DNA from: Streptomyces sp. GESEQ-35 | GTDB lineage: Bacteria > Actinomycetota > Actinomycetes > Streptomycetales > Streptomycetaceae | Direction of reading: 5' to 3' | DNA length: 64,000 bases | NCBI RefSeq assembly: GCF_017948485.1 | Contig: NZ_JAFFSX010000007.1 | Location: 62,001-126,000, forward strand | In this document: positions 34,120 through 42,238 of the stretch, in pieces | Position numbering within the stretch: the stretch's first letter is position 1 | How the letters are laid out: the number at the start of each line of letters is the position of its first letter | Position numbers and translations under genes: made by a program | The notes under the pieces: model-generated | Database searches by the model: none | What the model saw: only the letters and a program-made list of their open reading frames with translations | Told to the model about the DNA's origin: nothing

Positions 34120-36201
34120 GTGGCGAATGCGGAACACAGCGGGCGACCGGCGGGTGCGTTCGGAGCGACGTCCATCGGCACGGCCAGGGCACGCCTGCGC
34201 GCGGCCCGCCTGGGACTGTGGCTGGTCGCCGCGATCCTCGCCGTACGGCAGGTGGCCGTTGTCCTCGGCACCCCGCGCGGAGAGCGGCTGACGGATCTCG
34301 AGACCTGGGTCGGCCCCGACGGCGTCCTCCATGTGAAGGGCTCGCTGTACGACTCGACGCAGTTCACCGGCACGCCCTTCGGCGGGCTGGTGCTCAAGCC
34401 CCTCACCCGTTCGGCCGAACAGGCGCTCGGCTGGGGCTGGACCTTCGGCACCCTGCTGCTGGTCGTCGCGCTCGGCCTGGTCGTGGCCGGCGCCCTGCCC
34501 AAGCCCGTGACCTGGCGGGCCTCCATCCTGGCCGCGCCCGTCGCGATCAGCCTGCTGATGCTGTCGCTGCCGGTGCGCAACGCCTTCTGGTCCGGCCAGA
34601 CCGGCATCATCCCCGTCCTGCTCGTCCTGGCCGGCTGCTTCGCCGTCCGCGGCGAGCGCGCCAGCGGCGTCCTGATCGGCGTCGCCGCGGCCCTCCAGCC
34701 GACCGTGCTGCTCTTCGCCCCGCTGCTGTGGTTCACCGGCCGGCGCCGGGCCGCCCTGTCCACGGGGATCACGTTCGCCGCGTGCACGGTGCTCGCCTGG
34801 CTGGCGATGCCGCACGACTCGTACACCTACTGGGTCCACCACATGGCGGGCACCGGCCTCGGTGGCGCGGCCGACGACCTCGCCAACCAGTCCCTGCACG
34901 GCGCGCTGCTGCGGCTGGGGCTCTCCGGTCCGCTGGAGATCGGCCTGTTCCTGGCGCTCGGCGCGACCGTCGCCGTCCTCGGCCTGCGTCGCGCCGTGCG
35001 CTACGCCCAGGACGGCCAGCTGCTGCTCGCGGTCGCGGTCACGGGCTGCGCGGCGATCGCGGTCTCGCCGACGACCTGGCAGCACCAGTTGCTGTGGGTG
35101 CTGCTCGCGGTCGTCGGCCGGGTCGGCAAGCGGGCCTCCGACCGCTACGTCTGGCCGGTGGCCGTCGTCATCGTGATGACGCTGCCCGCGAAGATGGTGC
35201 TGCCGAACATGTCGGCGGTGTACACGCTCCGTGACAACGTCGTCCTGCTGGCCGCCGTGGCCGCCGCCACCGTCATCCCGTTCCTGTCCAGGACGTCCCC
35301 GTACTACCGCTCACCCATCCCGACGGAATACGCCCCACCGGTCCCGGCCCGCTTCAGGCACATTCCCCTGCTCCCGTTCCTGCGCCGGGTCCTCACCCGC
35401 CCGAACCTCCTCCTGGAGCTCCTGCTCATCCGCGTCACCTACGCCGCGTACCAGAAGGTCCGCCTCGCGGCGACCGGCAGCAGCAACGCGGACGCGGAGG
35501 GCCGGGCGACGGCCGAGCACCACGGTGACCAGATCCTGTCGCTCGAACGGTTCCTGCACATGGACGTCGAGCACTGGGCGAACCACGCCGTGGTCAAGGT
35601 CGACTGGCTGCGGGGCTTCTTCGACTTCTACTACACGTCCTTCCACTTCGTGGTCCCGCTGAGCGTGCTGGCCGTGCTGTATGTGCGCCGCCCGGTCGAC
35701 TACCGCTGGGCGCGTGCGTCCCTGGGCCTGACGACGCTGCTGGCGCTGGTCGGCTTCTGGCTCTACCCGCTGGCACCCCCGCGCCTGATGCCGGGCTTCG
35801 GCATCATCGACACGGTCCACGGCGTCCAGGACTTCACGAAGCCGGACTACGGCACCCTGACCGCCCTGACGAACCAGTACGCCGCGATGCCGTCCCTGCA
35901 CTTTGGGTGGTCCCTGTGGTGCGGCCTCGTCATCGCGATCATCGCGCCGAGATGGTGGATGAAGGCGCTGGGGCTGCTGCATCCGTTCTTCACGCTCACG
36001 GCGATCGTCGTGACCGGGAACCACTGGATTCTCGATGCGGTGGGCGGGGCGATGGTCGTGGGGGCCGGGTTCGGGCTGGCTTATGCGTTCCAGGGGCCGC
36101 GGGCCCGGACGGTGACTGCGGTGGCGGTCGGCGCGGAGCGGGAGTTGGCGCCTTCCGGCGGCATCACCGGCCCCGGACCAGGACTCCCACCTCGTGCTTG
36201 A
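34120..36201 (+). CDS. Bifunctional GT87-type glycosyltransferase / PAP2 phosphatase membrane protein
   Basis: About 693 aa from GTG 34120 (VANAEHSGRPAG...); in-frame GTG codons at 34066, 34078 and 34081 are alternatives. The N-terminal half is polytopic and resembles GT87 (mannosyltransferase-like, polyprenyl-phosphate-sugar donor): FWSGQTGIIPVLLVLAGCFA, SPTTWQHQLLWVLLAVVGR. The C-terminal half is a PAP2/Aur1-like domain with MPSLHFGWS (His in motif 2) and GNHWILDAVGG (motif 3 His and Asp). Such fusions probably move a sugar onto a lipid carrier and remove its phosphate, or synthesise an inositol lipid; the exact reaction is unknown. The end overlaps the convergent hydrolase by 38 bp. Confidence 0.82.
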   Translation: MANAEHSGRPAGAFGATSIGTARARLRAARLGLWLVAAILAVRQVAVVLGTPRGERLTDLETWVGPDGVLHVKGSLYDSTQFTGTPFGGLVLKPLTRSAEQALGWGWTFGTLLLVVALGLVVAGALPKPVTWRASILAAPVAISLLMLSLPVRNAFWSGQTGIIPVLLVLAGCFAVRGERASGVLIGVAAALQPTVLLFAPLLWFTGRRRAALSTGITFAACTVLAWLAMPHDSYTYWVHHMAGTGLGGAADDLANQSLHGALLRLGLSGPLEIGLFLALGATVAVLGLRRAVRYAQDGQLLLAVAVTGCAAIAVSPTTWQHQLLWVLLAVVGRVGKRASDRYVWPVAVVIVMTLPAKMVLPNMSAVYTLRDNVVLLAAVAAATVIPFLSRTSPYYRSPIPTEYAPPVPARFRHIPLLPFLRRVLTRPNLLLELLLIRVTYAAYQKVRLAATGSSNADAEGRATAEHHGDQILSLERFLHMDVEHWANHAVVKVDWLRGFFDFYYTSFHFVVPLSVLAVLYVRRPVDYRWARASLGLTTLLALVGFWLYPLAPPRLMPGFGIIDTVHGVQDFTKPDYGTLTALTNQYAAMPSLHFGWSLWCGLVIAIIAPRWWMKALGLLHPFFTLTAIVVTGNHWILDAVGGAMVVGAGFGLAYAFQGPRARTVTAVAVGAERELAPSGGITGPGPGLPPRA

Positions 36202-37300
36202 GGAAGGCATCCTGGCAGAACTCGAAGTGGTCCACCCTGCGCAGGTCGAAGACCTGCCGGATGCCCCGCTGACGGGCCAGCGCGACGACGTCGTTGAACC
36301 TCTGCTCGAAATGAATGGAGAAGAACACGCGGGTTCTGTCGCTGACGGACCTGACGCGGTCGATGCGCTGGAAGAAGAGGTCATAACGGCCGTCCGGCTC
36401 CCAGTAGCTCCATAAATCCGCCGCGTGGCGCTGGACCTGTGCCAGATTCTTTCCGCTGATCTTGTGGAGGTATTCGCAGACGTTCTGGAACTCGATGAGT
36501 GCTTCCGGAATCTGCGTGATGCGCTTCAGCTCGGCCAGCGGCTGTTCCGGGTTGAGGTGGGCTATTTTCCCCGAGATGACCATCGTGGAGTGGTTGATGT
36601 TCGGGTCGAGCAGCAGCACCGACTTGAGCTTGGGCTGCCGCTCCGGGTGATCCCGCCACAACTCGGCCAGGCGGAACAGCATGTCGCAGCCGACCGAGAA
36701 GCCCACGAGGGTGATCCGCTTGTACGGGTACTGCCGCTGGAGATTGTTGATCGCTCCGCTGATGAGGTCCGTGTGGGCGGCGATGCCGATCGGGCGATAG
36801 CGATGATCCCTCGCCTCCTCGACGTTGTGCCCGAACAGGGTGATGGCGGCGGTGTGCTGCCGGGCGACGTTCATGAACGGACGGAAATCGTCCGCGTCGA
36901 GGCCGAGTCCGTGCAACAGGATGATGAGATCGGAGGATTCCGTACGACGCTCCAGGTACCAGAGCTGTCGGCCTATCACGGCATTGTCCGAGGGAAGGTC
37001 CTCCTCGAAGTCGTCCGCGTGGATGTCAAAGGAATGCCGCACCACTTCGCGGCGTAACTCGCGGCGGCGTTCGGCGAGTCCGCGGGCCCACCAGGCGACC
37101 GAGAAGACGGCTGCCACGGCCAGGATCACCAGGGTTCCGCCGGCCACCACATGACTCCACGTCCAGCCGATCACGGACCGTGCCTCGTCGCTGTAGATAC
37201 CGATGGCGGTTCCCAGGACGGCACCCACCAGCGTCACGGACGCTTTGTGCCGGGCGGCGAATCCGGCCGCCCTTTCGACCAACTGCGAGCTGTGGATCAT
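36164..37300 (-). CDS. Membrane-anchored alpha/beta hydrolase (hydrolase A of the accessory cluster)
   Basis: 378 aa from ATG 37300. Two N-terminal hydrophobic stretches (about 20-38 and 45-70) anchor it, then a hydrolase core: LIILLHGLGLDADDF (oxyanion region), LVGFSVGCDMLFRLA (nucleophile Ser), VLLLDPNINHSTMVIS, and RRVDHFEFCQD (His). The catalytic triad Ser-Asp-His is visible, but the LDPN-N-STM motif is unusual. The start overlaps the DUF2332-like stop as ATGA, so the genes are coupled. A clear paralog without the anchor lies at 39840-40706 (hydrolase B). Confidence 0.78.
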   Translation of the reverse strand: MIHSSQLVERAAGFAARHKASVTLVGAVLGTAIGIYSDEARSVIGWTWSHVVAGGTLVILAVAAVFSVAWWARGLAERRRELRREVVRHSFDIHADDFEEDLPSDNAVIGRQLWYLERRTESSDLIILLHGLGLDADDFRPFMNVARQHTAAITLFGHNVEEARDHRYRPIGIAAHTDLISGAINNLQRQYPYKRITLVGFSVGCDMLFRLAELWRDHPERQPKLKSVLLLDPNINHSTMVISGKIAHLNPEQPLAELKRITQIPEALIEFQNVCEYLHKISGKNLAQVQRHAADLWSYWEPDGRYDLFFQRIDRVRSVSDRTRVFFSIHFEQRFNDVVALARQRGIRQVFDLRRVDHFEFCQDAFLKHEVGVLVRGR

Positions 37301-38349
37301 TGCCCCCCACCCTGCCCCACAAGCTCCGTCAAGCCATTGCGTACGGTCACCGTTCCCATGAAGTGGCCGTCGGACACATCGGCGACATGCAACGGCCGTG
37401 TGCTGCCGTCCTGATAGGCGTGTACGACACAGCCCATTCGCGCCAGCGCATGGCTGGGCTCCATGCTCAGCAGCATGCCCGGGGTTCCCAGCGCCCCCAT
37501 CACCGTCTCGACGATCCGGTTCCTGGTGTCGTCGTCGTACTGATAGAGCACGAAGCTGCACGTCACTACGTTGATGTGATGGGCGCGCAGGAATGCGGCA
37601 AGGGCAGGGAAGTCGAGGATGTCGAGCGGCCGCAGCGCCATCCGCGTGCCCGCCGTCTCCGCCTGGCCCAGCGACCACTGCACTTCCTCGAAGCGCTGCT
37701 CGTAGTAGTCCGAGGGGCCGTGGCAGGTGCGCACCCAGTCGAGCGTCGGCAGCGGCGGACGGTCGACACCGCCGACGAACTCCAGCGGGATGATCCGGAA
37801 CGGCAACGGCGCGGGGTGCCAGCGCAGATCTCCCGCGAAACGGTCGTAGACCACCTTGTTGTTCAGCTGGCGGGGCAGCAGCCCGACGCTGGTTCCGAGG
37901 TCGAGGAGACGGACCCGCCGGATGTTCCGGAACGCGGCGAAGGCTCCGATGACGAGTTGCGGCAGCAGGAACCGACGTGCTCCGGTGTACGAGTTCGAAT
38001 GGCTGTCCATCAGGCGCAGGACATCGAGGGCCTGTTCCGACAGGGCACGCGCGAGGGCGGGCACCCGACGGGAGGCGGACAGCTCCGCACGGAAGACGTC
38101 CGCCAACCCCCTGTCCTGGAGCGCCAGTTGTCGGACGGCGATGCCGAGCAGGGTGATGGCGTGGGCGTCGCTGATGTGCGGGCGCCGTTGCCACATCGCG
38201 GACAGCAACTGGTCGAGCCCGGCGGAGGCTTCGGACCGGGCCACCTCGCTCAGGCACTCGTGGAACAGGGACCAGCCGTGGTTGCCCTGCTGGTGCTGCC
38301 GCATCTCGGCCAGGGCCGTGAGCAGCGACTGCTTGCGCGTTGAGAGCAC
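37297..38349 (-). CDS. DUF2332-like / methyltransferase-fold protein
   Basis: 350 aa from GTG 38349 with GGAG at good spacing; the longer ORF to 38949 is a read-through of the upstream ligase gene. The mid-region VRLLDLGTSVGLLPRQLNN resembles a SAM- or nucleotide-binding loop, and VVTCSFVLYQYDDDTRNRI plus GMLLSMEPSHALARMGC follow. The layout is like DUF2332, a Rossmann-fold family of unknown reaction; the match is moderate. It sits 35 bp after the EgtA-like gene and overlaps the hydrolase A start (ATGA). Confidence 0.6.
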   Translation of the reverse strand: MLSTRKQSLLTALAEMRQHQQGNHGWSLFHECLSEVARSEASAGLDQLLSAMWQRRPHISDAHAITLLGIAVRQLALQDRGLADVFRAELSASRRVPALARALSEQALDVLRLMDSHSNSYTGARRFLLPQLVIGAFAAFRNIRRVRLLDLGTSVGLLPRQLNNKVVYDRFAGDLRWHPAPLPFRIIPLEFVGGVDRPPLPTLDWVRTCHGPSDYYEQRFEEVQWSLGQAETAGTRMALRPLDILDFPALAAFLRAHHINVVTCSFVLYQYDDDTRNRIVETVMGALGTPGMLLSMEPSHALARMGCVVHAYQDGSTRPLHVADVSDGHFMGTVTVRNGLTELVGQGGGQ

Positions 38350-38384
38350 GGGCCTGCACTCCTTCGCAGACGGAGGACGGGAGG

Positions 38385-39680
38385 TCACGCAACCGCCATG
38401 CGGTTCGGCAGCCGCAGCTGCGCGGGGGAGAGCCCGCGCAACGTGTAGTCCGCGGCGAAGCGCTCCACCGCGCCGAACACCTCCGGGGCCACGCCCAGTC
38501 GCCATAACCCTCCCAGGGCCAGCCGGATGACCGTCCGTGCGAGGGCACGCAGATGGGGGTCGGTCAGACCGTGTCGTGCGGCGTCGATCCAGTCCTGACG
38601 TGTGGGCGCCGAGGCGAAGGGGCCGATGAGCGAGGCGACCGCGTCGGACGTGGCCTCGTCGTCCATGAGCGCGGCCACCACCGCGACGGGCACCACCCAG
38701 TCGTCGCCCCTCTGGGCGTCGAGCATGCGCAGTTCCAGATGGCCGCAGGCACGAACCGGCGGAACCAGTGACTTCAGGTGATGGAAGACATCGTCGACCC
38801 CTACCGCCCGTGGGCCGGTTCCGCGCAGCCACCGTCTGAGGGACAGTCCGGCGGGCGCCGGCTCCCAGACGGCCGCACGGTCGTCGGCCGGGTCGGAGTC
38901 CGTCCGCTGTATGGCCACGACTTGTGCGTCCAGGGCGTACCGGGTCCATACGCTGCGCGGATCACTGCCCGACGGCAGCGGTCCGCTACGGAACCGGTCG
39001 GCATGGAAACGCAGCAGCTGCCGCCCCGAGAGCGCGGCCGGCTCGCGGGGGCCGTGTGCCTCCAGCACGGGGGAGTTGGCGAACATCGCCATCAGCAGCG
39101 GACCGAGCGAGTTGGCGATCAGCCACCGCCGGGACCGCCCCCGCCACCCGGCGGAGCCGTCCCCGGCATCCACGTTCACCTGCACGGAAGCGGTGTTGCA
39201 CAGCAGAGTGTCACCGGCGCTTCCGAGGTGAGCGTAGTAGCGCTTCAGCGCCTGGTAGCGCGGCAGCGGGACGCTGAAACGAGGAGGCCGATGGTCCAGC
39301 CCGGCTCCCACCAGCCGCATCCCGGTCTCCCGCGCCCGCCCTCGAAGGACCGCGAGATCGGCGGCCACGGAATCGACGCAGCCCTGAAGCGACGGGTACG
39401 GCAGACCGCTCAACTCCAGCTGCCCGCCGGGCTCCCAGGAGACCTGGCCTCCGTCCGGGAGGGTCCGCCCGGCCACGCGATCGACCTCTGCAAGTTCCTC
39501 GGGACGGGGTCGGCGTGCCGGGTCGTCGACCGGCTGAAGAAACCATTCAAGCTCCACTCCTATCCGCCCCACCCGGTTTCGCGACAGCGAATGCTCGAAG
39601 ATCATTCGTTTCGCGTCCGACTCACTCAACGCACTCAACGCACTTTCCAAGAAGCACGCCCCCGGTCGATGGCTGGTCAA
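38385..39680 (-). CDS. EgtA-like glutamate-cysteine ligase family protein
   Basis: 431 aa from TTG 39680; the start is weakly supported and ATG 39605 is possible. Glutamate-cysteine ligase type-2/EgtA motifs: RIGVELEWFL (about 39-48), SWEPGGQLELSGLPYPSL, CNTASVQVNVDAGD, LGPLLMAMFANSP, YALDAQVV, and PVRACGHLELRMLDAQ. EgtA joins glutamate to cysteine in ergothioneine synthesis. No egtB/C/D genes are adjacent, so this may be a paralog making another gamma-glutamyl or amide bond. It is the first gene of a three-gene minus-strand unit. Confidence 0.78.
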   Translation of the reverse strand: MTSHRPGACFLESALSALSESDAKRMIFEHSLSRNRVGRIGVELEWFLQPVDDPARRPRPEELAEVDRVAGRTLPDGGQVSWEPGGQLELSGLPYPSLQGCVDSVAADLAVLRGRARETGMRLVGAGLDHRPPRFSVPLPRYQALKRYYAHLGSAGDTLLCNTASVQVNVDAGDGSAGWRGRSRRWLIANSLGPLLMAMFANSPVLEAHGPREPAALSGRQLLRFHADRFRSGPLPSGSDPRSVWTRYALDAQVVAIQRTDSDPADDRAAVWEPAPAGLSLRRWLRGTGPRAVGVDDVFHHLKSLVPPVRACGHLELRMLDAQRGDDWVVPVAVVAALMDDEATSDAVASLIGPFASAPTRQDWIDAARHGLTDPHLRALARTVIRLALGGLWRLGVAPEVFGAVERFAADYTLRGLSPAQLRLPNRMAVA

Positions 39681-39839
39681 GTCGTACAGCCATCATTACG
39701 CCAGATCCTTTTTACCCGCGTCCAGGGTGCGAGGCGTGGGGGTATGGCCCGGGTCAAGAAAAAGCTGGATTCCTGCCCATGTGGGCCGGGTATTGGACTA
39801 TGGTCTTGGGTCTCCGGCAACGGGGTCCATCATCTACCC
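39681..39839. promoter_or_regulatory. Divergent promoter region of the ligase/hydrolase cluster
   Basis: The 159-bp space between the TTG start of the EgtA-like gene and the ATG of hydrolase B is clearly richer in A/T than its surroundings (for example ATCATTACG and CCTTTTTACC), the only such patch in the cluster. No palindrome was recognised. Just inside the ligase gene (39622-39642) the 9-mer CACTCAACG is repeated. Confidence 0.4.
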
Positions 39840-40706
39840 ATGAAGAGAGTGACTGATTCCATGGCTAGCGTTTCGTCCTCCGGCCACTTGGCGCACAAGC
39901 GTTTCGGTCAGTTGACCTATTTGGAGCGAGTGGCCGATTCTCATGGGATCAGTATGTTCTTTCATGGGCTGGGACTGGACGAGCGGGATTATCAGGAGTA
40001 CCTGGAGACCCACGACACCCATGGCATCGCCGTCAGCCTGGCCGGCTATGCCCCGGGGCACCCGGATCCGCTGCCTCCGGTGCCCGCGAGTCGGCATGTC
40101 GAGATGGTGGCTGACCTCGTGGAACAGGTCAGCCGTAAGAATCCGGACAAGCGGATCGACCTGGTCGGGTTCTCCCTGGGGGCCGATCTGGTGCTCCAGC
40201 TCGCGGAGTTGTGGACGGCCGAGCCCGGCCGCAGGCGCCCGCCGGTCTCCGGTGTTCTTCTGCTGGACCCCAACGTGAATCAGTCGACCATGACGATCTC
40301 CCGCCTTTTCGCATCCGCCGACCGCCGTGATCCCACGCCCGCGCTGAAAGAGCTGGTCGGTCTGGCGCAGGATCGTGAAGTGCTGCGTTCGCTGTGCAGC
40401 TATGTCATCAAGATTTCGTCGAAGGATTTCGGCCAGGTGCATCGGCTCGCCAACGACATGATCCGTTACTGGGAGCCGGTTGGATACGATCAGTTTGGTG
40501 CCCGTGTCGCCCGTGTTGCCGAAATCGCTGATGTGGTGAATATCGTTCTCTCCGCCGATTACGGGAAGCACCTCCCGGGGATGAAGAATGCGGTGCGGCG
40601 ATATCATTCGCACGCGACGGATGTCTCCCTCAACATCACAGAACTCGATCATTTCGAGCTCATTGAGAACGAGTTTCTGTCAAGGGAGTTGAAGGAGATC
40701 GGGTGA
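39840..40706 (+). CDS. Soluble alpha/beta hydrolase (hydrolase B of the accessory cluster)
   Basis: 288 aa from ATG 39840 (ATG 39861 is an alternative; neither has a strong ribosome site). Core motifs FFHGLGLDERDY, DLVGFSLGADLVLQLAELW and VLLLDPNVNQSTMTIS are closely similar to hydrolase A at 36164-37300, as is ISSKDFGQVHRLAND, and LDHFELIENEF gives the His. No membrane anchor. Codon use is less GC3-biased than its neighbours (TTG, GAT and TAT codons frequent), suggesting later acquisition. Divergently transcribed from the EgtA-like gene. Confidence 0.75.
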   Translation: MKRVTDSMASVSSSGHLAHKRFGQLTYLERVADSHGISMFFHGLGLDERDYQEYLETHDTHGIAVSLAGYAPGHPDPLPPVPASRHVEMVADLVEQVSRKNPDKRIDLVGFSLGADLVLQLAELWTAEPGRRRPPVSGVLLLDPNVNQSTMTISRLFASADRRDPTPALKELVGLAQDREVLRSLCSYVIKISSKDFGQVHRLANDMIRYWEPVGYDQFGARVARVAEIADVVNIVLSADYGKHLPGMKNAVRRYHSHATDVSLNITELDHFELIENEFLSRELKEIG

Positions 40707-40720
40707 CGACGGGCTCCTCG

Positions 40721-41146
40721 TCACCCGCACTCGAACCACACGGTCTTGCCGGCCTCCCCCCTCCGGTCCACCCCCCACTTGTCGACCACCGCGTCCAGCA
40801 GCGCCAGCCCCCGCCCGTCCTCCGCCTCCAGGCACAACGCACCGCGGGCGTGGGGAAGTTGGGGTGACCCGTCCGACACCTCCACCCGCACCCCCGCCGC
40901 CAGCCGCAGCACCAGCACGCCACACCGCCGGTCCGGAACATGCCGTACGACATTGGCGACCAGCTCGGTCACGGCCAGTTCGGCGGCGTCGGTCAGTTCC
41001 GCCAGCTCCCACTCGCGCAGCAGCGAGCGGACGATACGGCGGATGTGCCGCGCCGAGTGTTCGCCGACGGTGAGGCGCATGGCGTACCGGGCGGGGCGGG
41101 CGCCCAGCAGGGTGGGCGGCAGGGCGGGGGGAATGTGTTCGTTCAC
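40721..41146 (-). CDS. Anti-sigma-type histidine-kinase-like ATPase (HATPase_c_2)
   Basis: 141 aa. N-box region AELAVTELVANVVRHVPDRR (about 60-79) and G-boxes VEVSDGSP (about 93-100) and GRGLALLDAVVDKWGV match the RsbW/SpoIIAB-like ATP-binding fold. Such proteins act as anti-sigma or regulatory kinases; together with the next two genes they form the streptomycete WhiJ-type module. It is divergent from the HTH gene. Confidence 0.88.
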   Translation of the reverse strand: MNEHIPPALPPTLLGARPARYAMRLTVGEHSARHIRRIVRSLLREWELAELTDAAELAVTELVANVVRHVPDRRCGVLVLRLAAGVRVEVSDGSPQLPHARGALCLEAEDGRGLALLDAVVDKWGVDRRGEAGKTVWFECG

Positions 41147-41220
41147 ACTGCAAGGCTGGCCTGGCGCAACTACTCTGGGCTACCGAACGGATACAACTGG
41201 TTCTGGAGTGGGGGCTGTTA

Positions 41221-42069
41221 GTGACGCACATCAACGTCCTTGATCCGGGAGCGTCGCCGCTCGACTACTACGGCTTCGAGCTGCGCCGCCACCGGGAGGC
41301 GGCCGGGCTGACGCAACGCCAGCTCGGGGACATCCTCAACTACACCGGCTCACTGGTCGGCCAGATCGAGACGGCACGGAAGCTGCCGACGCCGGAGTTC
41401 AGCCAGCGGGCCGATGCGGCGCTGGAGACGGGCGGGTTGCTGTACCGGCTGGTCGACCTGGTGCTGCGGAGTCAACTTCCGGCGTGGTTCAGGCAGACGG
41501 CGGAGCTGGAAGCGCGGGCGACGGAGATCTGCACCTTCCAGACCCACATGGTGCACGGCCTCCTCCAGACCAAGGCCTACGTCCGTGCCGTCCTCGGTGT
41601 GCTCGACGAGACCAACCTCGACGACCGCACCGCCGTACGGCTCGCCCGCCAGCGCATCTTCGAGAAGGAGGAGCCGCCGGTCTTCTGGATGATCCTGAGT
41701 GAGGCCGCGCTGTACCAGGAGATCGGCGGCCGGGAGGTCATGCGGGAGCAACTCGTGCATCTGTTGGGCTTCGAGAGCAATCCGCGGATCAATGTGCAGG
41801 TGTTGCCGTTCTCGGCGGGGGCGCATGCGGGGCTGCAAGGCTCGTTCAACGTCTACCGCTTCCCCGGTGACCCGACCATCGTCTACACCGAGGGCTACGG
41901 CAGCGGGCACCCCAGCGCCAACCCGGACACCGTGAAAGACTGCTCGCTCCGTTACGATCATCTTCAAGCCGCCGCGCTCTCCCTCAGGGACTCGGCGGAG
42001 CTGATCCGGCGGGTAATGGAGGAACGCTATGGCGAGCAACGCGATTCCGGCGGAGATCCAGTGGCGTAA
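41221..42069 (+). CDS. XRE-family HTH regulator with DUF5753 (WhiJ-type)
   Basis: 282 aa from GTG 41221. HTH (FELRRHREAAGLTQRQLGDI, about 18-37) is followed by YTGSLVGQIETARKLP and the DUF5753 effector-binding domain (ICTFQTHMVHGLLQTKAYVR, about 101-120 onward). In streptomycetes this pair with a downstream DUF397 protein controls development and antibiotic production (WhiJ/AbaA-like loci). Its 3' end overlaps the DUF397 gene by 41 bp. Confidence 0.9.
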   Translation: MTHINVLDPGASPLDYYGFELRRHREAAGLTQRQLGDILNYTGSLVGQIETARKLPTPEFSQRADAALETGGLLYRLVDLVLRSQLPAWFRQTAELEARATEICTFQTHMVHGLLQTKAYVRAVLGVLDETNLDDRTAVRLARQRIFEKEEPPVFWMILSEAALYQEIGGREVMREQLVHLLGFESNPRINVQVLPFSAGAHAGLQGSFNVYRFPGDPTIVYTEGYGSGHPSANPDTVKDCSLRYDHLQAAALSLRDSAELIRRVMEERYGEQRDSGGDPVA

Positions 42070-42238
42070 GTCCAGCTACAGCGGCGACCAGGGCGGCGAT
42101 TGCGTCGAGATCGCCGAGATGCCCGCCACCATCGCCGTACGAGACTCGAAGAAGACGACGGGCCCGGTGCTCACCTTCCGGCCCGCCGCCTTCTCCACCT
42201 TCGTCGACTGGACGACGACGGCTACAGCCGCTGAATGA
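42029..42238 (+). CDS. DUF397 protein
   Basis: 69 aa. The family signature WRKSSYSGDQGGDCVEIAE (residues 12-30), then IAVRDSKKTTGPVLTF, is complete. DUF397 proteins are partners of the XRE/DUF5753 regulator in the WhiJ-type module, likely antagonists. The start overlaps the HTH gene by 41 bp, and the stop overlaps the convergent thiolase by 17 bp. Confidence 0.92.
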   Translation: MASNAIPAEIQWRKSSYSGDQGGDCVEIAEMPATIAVRDSKKTTGPVLTFRPAAFSTFVDWTTTATAAE

